The notes beneath the pieces were generated by a model. That model saw nothing but the letters and a program-made list of their open reading frames with translations, was not told the origin of the DNA and made no database searches. From Polynucleobacter alcilacus (lineage in GTDB: Bacteria; Pseudomonadota; Gammaproteobacteria; Burkholderiales; Burkholderiaceae): a stretch of DNA of 64,000 nucleotides. This document shows positions 53,506-63,176 of this stretch, one piece after another. Position numbers and translations under genes: made by a program. The stretch covers positions 1,702,039-1,766,038 of the forward strand of contig NZ_JACVQD010000001.1 in NCBI RefSeq assembly GCF_018881545.1, in the 5' to 3' direction. Position 1 is the stretch's first letter. The number at the start of each line of letters is the position of its first letter.

Positions 53506-55662
53506 ATGATAGCCGAGATGCCCCCTAAGTCCCCCAAAACTGGTTCGAATTCAGAAGCTCAGGATGTCAAAAAAACCCCAGCGGCTGATCCCTTGGGGGA
53601 AGCTGGCCATGACCTGGATCCAGCCAAGTTTGTGAGCTTCCCAGACTCCCCGTACCACCTTTACCAGCCTTTTAAGCCCGCGGGTGACCAACCCCAGGCA
53701 ATTGATGCCTTGGTTGAGGGTATTGAGGACGGCTTGACCTTTCAGACTCTTTTGGGGGTTACTGGTTCTGGAAAGACTTTCACGATGGCCAATGTCATCG
53801 CTAGAACAGGGCGTCCAGCCATTATCTTTGCCCCAAATAAGACCCTAGCCGCGCAACTGTATAGTGAATTTAGGGAGTTTTTTCCTCGGAATGCTGTCGA
53901 GTACTTCGTCAGTTATTACGACTATTACCAGCCTGAGGCCTATGTCCCCCAGCGTGACCTTTTCATTGAAAAAGATTCTTCTATTAATGAGCATATTGAG
54001 CAGATGCGCTTATCTGCTACAAAGAGTTTATTAGAACGACGCGATGTCATCATCGTGGCAACTGTTTCTGCAATTTATGGCATCGGTAATCCGGGTGACT
54101 ATCACAGTATGGTGATGACTATTCGTCCTGGTGACAAAATGAGTCAGCGCGATATCTTAATGCGCTTGATTGCTATGCAATACGATCGCAATGAAACGGA
54201 TTTCAAGCGCGGCGTATTTCGGGTGCGTGGGGATACGATTGATATCTTCCCTGCAGAACATAATGAATTAGCAGTCCGTGTGGAATTATTTGATGATGTC
54301 GTTGAGAGTTTGCAATTCTTTGACCCTCTGACTGGAAAGATTCGTCAAAAGATTCCACGCTTTACTGTTTACCCAAGTTCGCATTACGTCACCCCACGAG
54401 AAACCGTTCTTAAAGCTATTGAAACAATCAAGACAGAGTTACGCACCCGCCTAGATGAGTTTGTGAAGGATGGGAAGTTAGTGGAGGCACAACGCTTGGA
54501 GCAACGCACTCGCTTTGATTTAGAGATGCTTAATGAGCTAGGCTTTTGTAAGGGGATTGAGAATTACTCAAGGCACCTCTCAGGCGCAGCCCCAGGCGAG
54601 GCTCCGCCTACGCTGGTGGATTACCTCCCTAATGATGCTTTGATGTTCTTAGATGAAAGTCACGTCTTAATTGGTCAACTCAATGCCATGTATAACGGCG
54701 ACAAATCTCGTAAACATACTTTAGTGGAGTTTGGTTTTCGTTTGCCGTCTGCAATGGATAACCGCCCCCTTAAATTTACCGAGTTTGAAACCAAGATGCG
54801 TCAAACCATTTTTGTTTCTGCAACGCCTGCCGATTACGAAAAGACACATCAAGGGCAAGTGGTTGAGCAAGTTGCAAGACCCACTGGATTGGTTGATCCA
54901 GAAATTGAAGTGTTGCCAGCAAGTACGCAAGTCGATAATTTGCTCGAACAAATTCATGAGCGCGTCAAAGTGCATGAGCGGGTATTGGTTACTGTTCTCA
55001 CTAAGCGGATGGCAGAGCAATTAACGGATTACCTTTCTGATAATGGGGTAAAGGTGCGCTATGTGCACTCTGATATCGATACTGTTGAGCGGGTAGAAAT
55101 TCTGCGTGACTTACGTTTGGGTGTGTTTGATGTTTTAGTGGGTATCAATTTATTACGCGAAGGTTTAGATATTCCAGAGGTATCGCTGGTCGCCATCTTA
55201 GATGCCGACAAAGAAGGCTTCTTACGTTCAGAACGCAGTTTGATTCAGACGATTGGGCGCGCAGCTCGCAATGTCCGGGGCAAAGCGATTTTGTATGCGG
55301 ATCGAGTCACTGATTCTATGAAACGGGCGATGGGGGAGACTGAAAGGCGTCGCACTAAGCAGATTGCCTTTAATAAGCTACATGGTATCGAGCCTAAAGG
55401 CGTTAAAAAGCGCATTAAAGACATTATTGATGGCGTCTATGACGTCAAAGAGAAGCGTCAGGAGATGCAGGTGGAGCAGGAGCGGGCTCGCTATGAAGAT
55501 ATGGGTCATAAGGATCTGGCAGCTGAAATCAAGCTTTTGGAGAAGCAAATGAATGCTGAGGCCAAGAATTTGGAGTTTGAGAAGGCCGCCGGCACCCGAG
55601 ATCGCCTCACTAAGGTCAAGGAAATGGCCTTTGGGGCTCGTTCTAGGGACTCTGTTGGCTAG
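53506..55662 (+). CDS. uvrB: UvrABC system protein B
   Basis: 718 residues, about 35 longer at the N-terminus than E. coli UvrB. UvrB verifies damage and loads UvrC. Walker A is [16 protein letters not shown]; the β-hairpin region is [16 protein letters not shown]; the helicase motif VSATPADYE and [16 protein letters not shown] follow. The UVR motif at the C-terminus ([20 protein letters not shown]) binds UvrC. ATG at 53506 is preferred; a second ATG at 53518 is possible. A terminator follows at 55684. Confidence 0.97.
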   Translation: MIAEMPPKSPKTGSNSEAQDVKKTPAADPLGEAGHDLDPAKFVSFPDSPYHLYQPFKPAGDQPQAIDALVEGIEDGLTFQTLLGVTGSGKTFTMANVIARTGRPAIIFAPNKTLAAQLYSEFREFFPRNAVEYFVSYYDYYQPEAYVPQRDLFIEKDSSINEHIEQMRLSATKSLLERRDVIIVATVSAIYGIGNPGDYHSMVMTIRPGDKMSQRDILMRLIAMQYDRNETDFKRGVFRVRGDTIDIFPAEHNELAVRVELFDDVVESLQFFDPLTGKIRQKIPRFTVYPSSHYVTPRETVLKAIETIKTELRTRLDEFVKDGKLVEAQRLEQRTRFDLEMLNELGFCKGIENYSRHLSGAAPGEAPPTLVDYLPNDALMFLDESHVLIGQLNAMYNGDKSRKHTLVEFGFRLPSAMDNRPLKFTEFETKMRQTIFVSATPADYEKTHQGQVVEQVARPTGLVDPEIEVLPASTQVDNLLEQIHERVKVHERVLVTVLTKRMAEQLTDYLSDNGVKVRYVHSDIDTVERVEILRDLRLGVFDVLVGINLLREGLDIPEVSLVAILDADKEGFLRSERSLIQTIGRAARNVRGKAILYADRVTDSMKRAMGETERRRTKQIAFNKLHGIEPKGVKKRIKDIIDGVYDVKEKRQEMQVEQERARYEDMGHKDLAAEIKLLEKQMNAEAKNLEFEKAAGTRDRLTKVKEMAFGARSRDSVG

Positions 55663-55683
55663 ATTACTGCTTAGCTGAGGGTT

Positions 55684-55710
55684 CTTGGGGGTATTCCCGA
55701 GCGGTTTTTT
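55684..55710 (+). terminator. probable terminator of uvrB
   Basis: Stem CTTGGG / CCCGAG (55684-55689 and 55696-55701, one G·T pair), six-base loop, then CGG and TTTTTT. Weak stem but correct position, 22 bases after the uvrB stop. Confidence 0.55.
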
Positions 55711-55722
55711 GGGGTATATGGT

Positions 55723-55747
55723 AAAGTTGAGTGGAATGGTCGGGTAT
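55723..55747 (+). promoter_or_regulatory. candidate type-1 IscR binding site upstream of iscR
   Basis: The 25 bases match the E. coli type-1 IscR consensus ATASYYGACTRWWWYAGTCRRSTAT at 21 of 25 positions (mismatches at 2, 8-type C to G, one W and one A). It lies 51 bases upstream of the iscR ATG, where autorepression by Fe-S IscR would be expected. Confidence 0.7.
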
Positions 55748-55797
55748 TACCCGCCCGACTGTTAGCTGTCCATAACAATCCATTATCAAGGTGACAT

Positions 55798-56367
55798 ATG
55801 AGACTTACAACCAAAGGCCGTTTTGCAGTAACCGCAATGATCGATTTAGCCCTGCGTGAAGCGCATGGTCCTGTTACTTTGGCCGGAATTAGCCAAAGAC
55901 AAAAAATCTCCCTTTCTTATTTAGAGCAATTATTTGGCAAATTACGCCGTTTCAACATCGTTGAGAGCACTCGCGGACCTGGAGGTGGATACACCCTGGC
56001 GCGTAAGGCTGAAGAAATTAGCGTAGCCGACATTATTGTTGCTGTGGATGAGCCCTTAGATGCAACCCAATGTGGCGGCAAAGGGAATTGTCATAGCGAT
56101 GAAGACGAACATAGGCACTGCATGACACATGATCTGTGGAGCAACCTTAATCTCAAAATGGTTGAGTACTTAAGCTCAGTGAGTTTGCGTAACTTAGTCC
56201 AGCAACAAGAAGGACGTGGCATCGTTATTCAAGATATGCGTCAAAAGAAAATGAAGACTGAAGGTGTGAAAGCTGAAAAACCAGCTGTAGCGCTTGCAGC
56301 CAAAAAAGAGGCTGCGCCAAAAGCACCTTTGATTAACTCTGTTTTTAATCTCGCGCGGCAAAGCTAA
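55798..56367 (+). CDS. iscR: Fe-S cluster assembly regulator IscR
   Basis: 189 residues, about 27 longer than the E. coli protein because of a lysine-, alanine-rich tail. The Rrf2 winged helix (MRLTTKGRFAVTAMIDLALR, YLEQLFGKLRRFNIVES) is clear. The cluster ligands are Cys92, Cys98 and Cys108 with His111, in TQCGGKGNCHS and HCMTHDLW. The third cysteine is four residues later than in E. coli (Cys104), due to an insert DEDEHRH. First gene of the isc cluster, with a candidate type-1 site upstream. Confidence 0.96.
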   Translation: MRLTTKGRFAVTAMIDLALREAHGPVTLAGISQRQKISLSYLEQLFGKLRRFNIVESTRGPGGGYTLARKAEEISVADIIVAVDEPLDATQCGGKGNCHSDEDEHRHCMTHDLWSNLNLKMVEYLSSVSLRNLVQQQEGRGIVIQDMRQKKMKTEGVKAEKPAVALAAKKEAAPKAPLINSVFNLARQS

Positions 56368-56397
56368 GTACTGCCGCCTAAATTTAATAAGTAAACC

Positions 56398-57657
56398 ATG
56401 AACGCACCCCAAGACCTTCCAAAACAACCGGTTCCTATGTTTAGCCCTAAGCACTTTCCGGTGTATATGGATTATTCATCTACAACGCCGATTGATCCTC
56501 GCGTAGTTGACAAGATGTTGCCTTATCTGCGCGAGCAATTTGGCAATGCCGCATCTCGCAGCCACGCCTATGGCTGGGCTGCAGAAGAAGCAGTTGAGTG
56601 GGCGCGTTCAGAAGTTGCGCTCCTAGTTCACGCTGATCCAAGAGAGATTGTCTTTACTAGTGGCGCCACTGAAAGTATCAACCTAGCGATAAAGGGTGCA
56701 GCACATTTTTATAAAGATCGCGGTAATCACATCATCACCGTGAAGACCGAGCACAAGGCAACTTTAGACACCTTCCGTGAGCTTGAGCGTGAAGGCTATG
56801 AAGTGACTTATCTAGATGTATTGCCTGATGGTTTGATTGACTTTGCACAACTTGAAGCAGCTACGAAACCAGGCACGATTTTGGCTTCAGTAATGTATGT
56901 CAATAATGAAATTGGTGTTGTGCAAGATATTCCCCGTATTGGAGACTTATGCCGCTCACGTGGTGTGATTCTCCATGTCGATGCCGCACAGGCAACCGGT
57001 AAAGTAGAAATTGACTTAGAGAAGATCAAAGTCGATTTGATGAGTTTTTCTGCTCACAAAACGTACGGCCCCAAAGGAATTGGTGCTTTATTTGTGCGCC
57101 GTAAGCCCCGTATTCGGATTGAAGCCCAAATTCATGGTGGTGGTCATGAGCGTGGCATGCGTTCAGGTACCTTAGCGGTTCACCAAATTGTGGGTATGGG
57201 CGAGGCTTTCCGTATTGCCCGTATTGAAATGGCAGAAGAAAATAAACGGATTGGTGGATTGCGCGATCGTTTGCTAAATGGCCTGAAAGATATTGAAGAG
57301 GTCTATGTCAATGGCGATATGGAGAACCGCGTTCCCCATAACCTCAATATCAGCTTTAATTATGTTGAAGGTGAATCGATGTTGATGGCCCTCAAAGATT
57401 TAGCAATTTCATCGGGTTCAGCTTGTACTTCAGCATCGCTGGAGCCTTCGTATGTACTGCGTGCCTTAGGTCGTAACGATGAATTAGCGCACAGCTCGAT
57501 TCGATTTACTTTGGGACGCTTTACTACTCAAGAAGAAGTGGATTTCACGATCAAGTTGGTGAAAGAAAAGATTGCCAAGTTGCGTGAGTTATCACCCTTG
57601 TGGGAAATGTATAAAGATGGAATCGACTTAAGCACGATTCAATGGGCAGCACACTAA
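56398..57657 (+). CDS. iscS: cysteine desulfurase IscS
   Basis: 419 residues. IscS mobilises sulfur from cysteine for Fe-S clusters and tRNA thiolation. PLP lysine in [15 protein letters not shown]; active-site Cys in [15 protein letters not shown] on the mobile loop. N-terminus shows [15 protein letters not shown]. It lies 30 bases after iscR. Confidence 0.98.
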   Translation: MNAPQDLPKQPVPMFSPKHFPVYMDYSSTTPIDPRVVDKMLPYLREQFGNAASRSHAYGWAAEEAVEWARSEVALLVHADPREIVFTSGATESINLAIKGAAHFYKDRGNHIITVKTEHKATLDTFRELEREGYEVTYLDVLPDGLIDFAQLEAATKPGTILASVMYVNNEIGVVQDIPRIGDLCRSRGVILHVDAAQATGKVEIDLEKIKVDLMSFSAHKTYGPKGIGALFVRRKPRIRIEAQIHGGGHERGMRSGTLAVHQIVGMGEAFRIARIEMAEENKRIGGLRDRLLNGLKDIEEVYVNGDMENRVPHNLNISFNYVEGESMLMALKDLAISSGSACTSASLEPSYVLRALGRNDELAHSSIRFTLGRFTTQEEVDFTIKLVKEKIAKLRELSPLWEMYKDGIDLSTIQWAAH

Positions 57658-57690
57658 CCAGAAATATCGAAAGATTAAAGAGGAAATACA

Positions 57691-58077
57691 ATGGCATATA
57701 GCGAAAAGGTCATCGACCATTACGAAAATCCCCGTAACGTAGGTTCATTTGAGAAGGGTGATGACAGCGTTGGTACTGGTATGGTTGGTGCCCCAGCTTG
57801 TGGCGACGTCATGAAGTTACAAATTCGCGTAAATGATCAAGGCGTGATCGAAGATGCCAAATTCAAGACCTACGGCTGTGGATCTGCAATTGCCTCTTCT
57901 TCTCTAGTGACAGAGTGGGTCAAGGGCAAGACTTTGGATCAAGCATTAGAGATTAAAAACTCACTCATTGCTGAAGAGTTGGCTTTACCACCAGTAAAAA
58001 TTCATTGTTCAATCTTGGCTGAAGATGCGATCAAAGCAGCGGTAGCAGATTACAAAGTAAAACATCCAGCAAAGTAA
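57691..58077 (+). CDS. iscU: Fe-S scaffold IscU
   Basis: 128 residues. IscU is the scaffold on which [2Fe-2S] clusters are built. The ligands are Cys37 with Asp39 in GAPACGDVM, YGCGSAIAS, and Cys106-type in PPVKIHCSILAEDA; the LPPVK motif recognised by HscA is complete. Good Shine-Dalgarno (AAGAGG). Confidence 0.98.
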   Translation: MAYSEKVIDHYENPRNVGSFEKGDDSVGTGMVGAPACGDVMKLQIRVNDQGVIEDAKFKTYGCGSAIASSSLVTEWVKGKTLDQALEIKNSLIAEELALPPVKIHCSILAEDAIKAAVADYKVKHPAK

Positions 58078-58096
58078 ATAAAAAGATTTCATTACT

Positions 58097-58420
58097 ATGG
58101 CAATTACCTTAACTGACAAAGCAGCTGCACACGTAAACCGCAATCTTGAGAAGCGCGGTAAAGGGTGCGGCTTGCGTTTGGGCGTCCGTACTACGGGTTG
58201 TTCTGGTTTGGCTTATGAACTTGAATATGTTGATGTAGCTGCTCCAGAGGACACCATGTTTGAGTCTAACGGTGTGAAGGTATTTGTTGATCCAAAAAGC
58301 TTGGCCTATTTGGATGGAACGGAATTAGATTTTGTACGTGAGGGTTTGAACGAGGGCTTTAAGTTTCAAAATCCGAATGTCAAAGATGAGTGTGGTTGTG
58401 GCGAATCCTTCCGCGTCTGA
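58097..58420 (+). CDS. iscA: Fe-S carrier IscA
   Basis: 107 residues, A-type carrier. The three conserved cysteines are Cys35 in [12 protein letters not shown] and Cys99/Cys101 in DECGCGESF. It carries clusters from IscU to target enzymes. The next gene, hscB, overlaps its end. Confidence 0.97.
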   Translation: MAITLTDKAAAHVNRNLEKRGKGCGLRLGVRTTGCSGLAYELEYVDVAAPEDTMFESNGVKVFVDPKSLAYLDGTELDFVREGLNEGFKFQNPNVKDECGCGESFRV

Positions 58421-58925
58421 AGATTACTTCCATTTTTTTGGTTTACATCAGCAATTCAAAATCGATTTGCCTGCGCTAGATCAGGCTTATCTAGCGATTC
58501 AGAAGGAAGTACATCCAGATCGCCATGCCCGCGGCAGTGATGCTGAGCAGCGGCTCGCGATGCAGATGACTACTTACGCTAATACCGCCCTGCAAACATT
58601 AAAGAACCCGGTGCAACGGGGTTTATACCTTTGCCAGTTACATGGCGTTGACGCTCAGCTCGAAACCAATACCGCCATGCCTACTGCCTTCCTCATGAAG
58701 CAGATGGATTGGCGTGAGAGTCTAGATGAGCGAGCAGAAGACTTGGGTGAGCTTGAGGTCTTAATGGCTGAAGTTCAGGCATCCAAAGAAGAAACCCTTG
58801 CTGAAATTGCACAAGCAATTGATGGTGCTAACAATTATGTACGGGCAGCTGAATTGCTGCGCGGTTTGCTCTTTATTGAGAAGTTCGCAATCGAACTAGA
58901 CGACGCCATTGATGCTTTGATATAG
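58377..58925 (+). CDS. hscB: co-chaperone HscB
   Basis: Up to 182 residues. J-domain with HPD in [12 protein letters not shown], then a C-terminal helical bundle that binds IscU. The start is unsettled: ATG at 58377 or 58386 or GTG at 58398 all overlap iscA, and none has a strong Shine-Dalgarno; the J-domain starts at about residue 15. HscB brings IscU to HscA and stimulates its ATPase. Confidence 0.93.
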   Translation: MSKMSVVVANPSASEDYFHFFGLHQQFKIDLPALDQAYLAIQKEVHPDRHARGSDAEQRLAMQMTTYANTALQTLKNPVQRGLYLCQLHGVDAQLETNTAMPTAFLMKQMDWRESLDERAEDLGELEVLMAEVQASKEETLAEIAQAIDGANNYVRAAELLRGLLFIEKFAIELDDAIDALI

Positions 58926-58942
58926 CTTTACACTCTCATCTT

Positions 58943-60808
58943 ATGGCTCTTTTACAAATCTCTGAACCCGGAAAATCACTTTCACCCCATCAACGCCGGA
59001 TTGCTGTCGGGATTGATTTGGGAACCACCAATTCTCTGGTTGCGATTGTGCGCGATGCCTTGCCTAAAGTGCTGCCCGACGCCCAGGGAAGAGAGTTGCT
59101 CCCTTCGGTAGTGCGCTATTTGCCAAATGGTAGAACGCAAGCGGGCTTTGAAGCACTTGAGAGCGTGGTGATTGATCCTAAGAACACCATCCTTTCCGTT
59201 AAGCGGTTTATGGGCCGTGGCGTTCAAGATGTTGAACATATTGAAAGTGCGCCATACGATTTTGTAGATCAGCCTGGCATGCTCAAGCTCAGAACAGTCG
59301 CTGGCGATAAGAGCCCAATTGAAGTGTCCGCTGAAATCTTGGCACGTTTACGTCAATTGGCTGAAGATTCCGTTGCCGAAGACATTGTTGGTGCAGTGAT
59401 TACGGTGCCCGCCTATTTTGATGATGCACAACGTCAAGCTACTAAAGATGCTGCCAAGTTAGCGGGTATTGAAGTGCTGCGCTTATTAAATGAGCCTACT
59501 GCTGCAGCAATTGCTTACGGCTTGGATAATGCCTCTGAGGGTGTTTATGCGGTCTATGACTTAGGTGGCGGCACCTTTGATATCTCCATACTGCGGATGA
59601 GCAGAGGGGTGTTTGAAGTACTTTCTACTGGTGGTGACTCAGCTTTGGGTGGCGATGATTTTGATCACCGTTTGTATTGCTGGGTTATTGAACAAGCAAA
59701 ACTTCCACCACTTTCCATCTATGACCATCGTATGCTCTTACAAGCCTGTAAACACGCGAAAGAATTGCTTAGTCACAATCCATTGGCGCGCGTCCATGAG
59801 ACGCTGGCAGATGGCACGGTAGTCAATGTAGGCGTTAGTCAGGCTCAATTCTTTGAGATTACCCAGAACTTGGTCACTAAGACCTTGCTTGCCTGTAAAA
59901 AGGCATTGCGTGATGCAGGCTTGAAGGCAGAAGATATTAAGGGCGTAGTCATGGTGGGCGGGTCAACTCGCATGCCGAATGTCCAACGTGCTGTTGGCGA
60001 GCTATTTGGAACAAAGCCACTGAATAATTTAAATCCCGATCAAGTTGTTGCACTGGGGGCAGCGATGCAAGCTGATTTACTCGCTGGTAACCAGAGTAAA
60101 GATGATGAGTGGTTATTGCTAGATGTGATTCCACTGTCTTTGGGTATTGAGACGATGGGCGGTTTGGTAGAAAAAATTATTCCTCGAAATACCCCAATTC
60201 CAGTAGCAAGAGCACAAGATTTCACGACTTTTAAAGATGGGCAGACTGCACTAGCAATTCAGGTAGTTCAGGGTGAGCGCGAACTTGTGCAAGATTGCCG
60301 CTCTCTAGGGAAGTTTGAATTAAGAGGTATTCCACCGATGGCTGCTGGTGCAGCAAGAATTCGGGTGACTTTCCAGGTGGATGCGGATGGTTTGTTATCG
60401 GTCAGCGCTGTAGAGCAGGGCTCTGGCGTTCAAGCATCTATTGATATTAAGCCATCTTATGGTTTAAGCGATCTAGAAATTACCCGCATGTTACAAGATG
60501 GCTTTGCTTCGGCTAAAGAAGATCTGGTCTCAAGATCTTTACGTGAAGAGCAGGTCAATGCGCAGCGTTTATTAGATGCAGTACAAACAGCGCTAGCGAG
60601 TGATCGCCATCTTCTGAGTACTGAAGAGCAATCCGCAATCGACCAAGAGATGGTTCGCTTGCAAACGATTTTGAGTGAAGAGACGGATAGTGCGATTGTG
60701 CGTAAAGCGGTTGACCATGCTGCGAAAGCTACGGATGATTTTGCACAAATGCGGATGAACGCTAGTATTCAGAAGGCTTTATCTGGCAAGAACGTGGCAG
60801 AAATTTAA
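58943..60808 (+). CDS. hscA: Fe-S chaperone HscA (Hsp70 type)
   Basis: 621 residues. The ATPase domain starts [15 protein letters not shown], with [13 protein letters not shown] and [12 protein letters not shown]. The substrate domain follows [17 protein letters not shown]. HscA recognises the LPPVK motif of IscU and frees its cluster. It follows hscB by 17 bases. Confidence 0.97.
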   Translation: MALLQISEPGKSLSPHQRRIAVGIDLGTTNSLVAIVRDALPKVLPDAQGRELLPSVVRYLPNGRTQAGFEALESVVIDPKNTILSVKRFMGRGVQDVEHIESAPYDFVDQPGMLKLRTVAGDKSPIEVSAEILARLRQLAEDSVAEDIVGAVITVPAYFDDAQRQATKDAAKLAGIEVLRLLNEPTAAAIAYGLDNASEGVYAVYDLGGGTFDISILRMSRGVFEVLSTGGDSALGGDDFDHRLYCWVIEQAKLPPLSIYDHRMLLQACKHAKELLSHNPLARVHETLADGTVVNVGVSQAQFFEITQNLVTKTLLACKKALRDAGLKAEDIKGVVMVGGSTRMPNVQRAVGELFGTKPLNNLNPDQVVALGAAMQADLLAGNQSKDDEWLLLDVIPLSLGIETMGGLVEKIIPRNTPIPVARAQDFTTFKDGQTALAIQVVQGERELVQDCRSLGKFELRGIPPMAAGAARIRVTFQVDADGLLSVSAVEQGSGVQASIDIKPSYGLSDLEITRMLQDGFASAKEDLVSRSLREEQVNAQRLLDAVQTALASDRHLLSTEEQSAIDQEMVRLQTILSEETDSAIVRKAVDHAAKATDDFAQMRMNASIQKALSGKNVAEI

Positions 60809-60849
60809 AAATTATTAGTAAAACATTAGTAAATCAATAGAAAAGAATC

Positions 60850-61188
60850 ATGACTCAAATCGTTGTCCTACCGCATAGTGAATATTGCCCCGAGGGCGCC
60901 GTGGTTGAGGCTGCTCCTGGTACGTCGATTTGTGAGGCTTTGCTGGAAAATGACATTCCGATTGAGCATGCCTGTGACATGGTTTGCGCTTGTACTACCT
61001 GTCATGTCATCGTCAAAGAAGGTTATCAGAGCCTGAATCCGCCTGATGAGAACGAAGAGGACTTGTTGGATCGGGCCTGGGGTTTAAATCCGCAGTCCCG
61101 TTTATCTTGCCAAGCAATAGTGGCTCGTGAAGACTTGGTGATTGAGATTCCTAAGTACTCTATTAATCATGCCAAAGAGAATCATTAA
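60850..61188 (+). CDS. fdx: [2Fe-2S] ferredoxin, isc type
   Basis: 112 residues. Ligands C-x5-C-x2-C then a distant C, in CDMVCACTTCHV and RLSCQAIV. It provides electrons for cluster assembly on IscU. Last gene of the isc cluster; no iscX is visible between it and the terminator at 61359. Confidence 0.96.
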   Translation: MTQIVVLPHSEYCPEGAVVEAAPGTSICEALLENDIPIEHACDMVCACTTCHVIVKEGYQSLNPPDENEEDLLDRAWGLNPQSRLSCQAIVAREDLVIEIPKYSINHAKENH

Positions 61189-61249
61189 GGCCGGCGGCGC
61201 TTAAGAAGCTGATACTGATCCCCTAAAGGCAGACTAAAGCGCACCAAAA

Positions 61250-61278
61250 TGATGCAATAGGGTTCAAATTGATGCAAT
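61250..61278. repeat. paired TGATGCAAT direct repeats
   Basis: Two perfect copies, at 61250-61258 and 61270-61278, offset by 20 bases, which is close to two helical turns. The region is downstream of fdx and upstream of the terminator at 61359. A protein bound on one face of the DNA could see both copies. Confidence 0.6.
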
Positions 61279-61358
61279 TCACTGCCATGTAACTGAAATA
61301 GAGGACTAATATGAACTAGTAGTTTGTTCTTTAAGTTGTACCTCCAAAAATCTTTTGC

Positions 61359-61387
61359 AAGCCATCCTTCGGGGTGGCTTTTTCTTT
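61359..61387 (+). terminator. intrinsic terminator with UUCG tetraloop
   Basis: Stem AAGCCATCC / GGGTGGCTT (one T·G pair) closed by TTCG, followed by TTTTTCTTT. It is 170 bases after fdx, so it can end the isc operon or a small RNA. It is very close to the end of the MCP gene on the other strand. Confidence 0.82.
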
Positions 61388-61399
61388 ACCAAGAAACGA

Positions 61400-63028
61400 C
61401 TAGCATTCGAATTTGGAGACCAACTCTTTTAGTCTTGCAGCAACCCTTGCTAACTCCATAGAAGAGTTTTGAATCTCTGAAGATCCACTGGAGATACCGC
61501 GAGAGGTCAATGCAACCGCTTCAATCGTTTCAGTAATTTTTGCGGAGCTACCCGCTGAGGTGGAGATGTTCCGAGAGATTTCACTGACGGTGGCTACTTG
61601 TTCCTCAACGGCTGTTGCAATGACAATGGAAATCTCATCAATTTTATTAATAATCTGGGTGATTTCTTGAATGGATTCAATCGCGCCTTTTGCATCGAGT
61701 TGAATGGTATCGATGGATTGACCGATCTCATTGGTTGCCTTCGCGGTTGAGCGGGCCAACTCTTTCACCTCATTCGCAACTACGGCAAAGCCTTTACCAA
61801 GCTCACCGGCGCGAGCTGCTTCAATGGTGGCATTAAGTGCCAGCAGATTAGTCTGCTCTGCAATATCAGCAATGACTGCTACCACCTCACCAATTTGAAT
61901 ACTGCTATTGCTCAGCTTGGACATTTTTTGATTAGTGTTATTAGCAATTTCAACAGCACGATTGGCAACCCGCGAGGCTTCCATGGCATTAATCGATATT
62001 TCTCTAATACTGGTGCTGAATTCTTCAGTCGCTGCCGCCACAGAATGAGTATTTTGACTAACATTGTCCGAAGATTGTGCAACATCATTGGCTTGAGCTG
62101 AGGTCTCTTCTGCGTTGGCATTAAGCTGCGCGCTTACTGCTGCCAGCTCTTCTGAGGAGGAGCTGATCATTAAGGCATTGCCGCTAATCTCTTGTATCGC
62201 ACTACGCAAATTATTCTGCAGTGTTTGAACAGATTGGGCAATTTGACCGATTACACCTACATAATCAGCGCCTAGAATTTTGGTATTTAAGCGTGATTCA
62301 GCGAGCGCGTTTAGTGATTCTTTAGTTTTATGCAATGGATCAATAATGGAATGCCTGAAACGCATTCCAACCAAGATGCTGAGAAAAAAGGCAATGATGA
62401 TAGTGATGCCAGTAGACCAAATGGCATTCGATTTTGCTTCCAAAGCCCGATCGTAATAGATCTGAGCACTCTCCAATTTCACATCAATAAAATCCTGCAG
62501 ATTCTTTGTAATACTGGGTTTAAAGCCTGTAAATTTTGGGCCAAAGTACATGGCAGTTGCTGCAGCTGGCGAATTTTTTTCTAGAATAATGATTTGCTCA
62601 ATAGCAACTAAATAAATATTAAAGTCTTCAACAAGCTCATTGAATTCCACGCGCGTTTTTGCACGGGTAATATTGGCATCTACTCGATTTAGCGTTTCTT
62701 GTAAATCATTACGCAACTTCTCAATATTCGCGAGAGCCTCTTCGCGAATAACTTGTCCTTCGGCTTTGCTAGGTGCGGAAGAGGCAAGGAGTAAGTGATT
62801 TATCTCCACGTCGAGTGCGATCGCTTCAACCTGAAGTTGTCTAGAGTCGCTGATGCCTTGTGAGCCTTGTATGTATAGCCAGCGAGAACTTTCTCCCATA
62901 ATCTGGTAGCCGTAAATTGAAATGCCACCAACGATGAGCGTAAATACAAGAATTAGTCCAAAGCTCACTTGTAGCTTAGTTTTAACAGTGGATTTTCTTT
63001 CGAATTTATCTAGTAGGGTACGAAACAT
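61400..63028 (-). CDS. methyl-accepting chemotaxis protein
   Basis: 542 residues. First membrane helix about 18-40 ([16 protein letters not shown]), a periplasmic helical sensor of about 165 residues, second helix about 206-228, a HAMP domain and a cytoplasmic signalling region. The hairpin tip [27 protein letters not shown] is present, within the conserved MCP tip. No C-terminal NWETF-type pentapeptide is seen, the protein ending KFEC. Ligand unknown. It is divergent from the CheA-type gene at 63177. Confidence 0.92.
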   Translation of the reverse strand: MFRTLLDKFERKSTVKTKLQVSFGLILVFTLIVGGISIYGYQIMGESSRWLYIQGSQGISDSRQLQVEAIALDVEINHLLLASSAPSKAEGQVIREEALANIEKLRNDLQETLNRVDANITRAKTRVEFNELVEDFNIYLVAIEQIIILEKNSPAAATAMYFGPKFTGFKPSITKNLQDFIDVKLESAQIYYDRALEAKSNAIWSTGITIIIAFFLSILVGMRFRHSIIDPLHKTKESLNALAESRLNTKILGADYVGVIGQIAQSVQTLQNNLRSAIQEISGNALMISSSSEELAAVSAQLNANAEETSAQANDVAQSSDNVSQNTHSVAAATEEFSTSIREISINAMEASRVANRAVEIANNTNQKMSKLSNSSIQIGEVVAVIADIAEQTNLLALNATIEAARAGELGKGFAVVANEVKELARSTAKATNEIGQSIDTIQLDAKGAIESIQEITQIINKIDEISIVIATAVEEQVATVSEISRNISTSAGSSAKITETIEAVALTSRGISSGSSEIQNSSMELARVAARLKELVSKFEC

Positions 63029-63176
63029 TCGTGGCAGCTTCCTATTGAAGGTTCTTGGGCAGGTTGAGCGATTGAAAGAAGGGGATTTAGAGATTATTAC
63101 TTAATTTAAGCTAATATCGTTATTAGGCCTCATTCTATCTGCCCGACGAAAGAAATGTCTATTAGTATTGGTTTAA

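Noticed and set aside
58377..58420. hscB-iscA overlap as a programmed frameshift
   Set aside because: iscA ends in its normal ECGCGESF tail and hscB has plausible starts of its own; no slippery site is needed.
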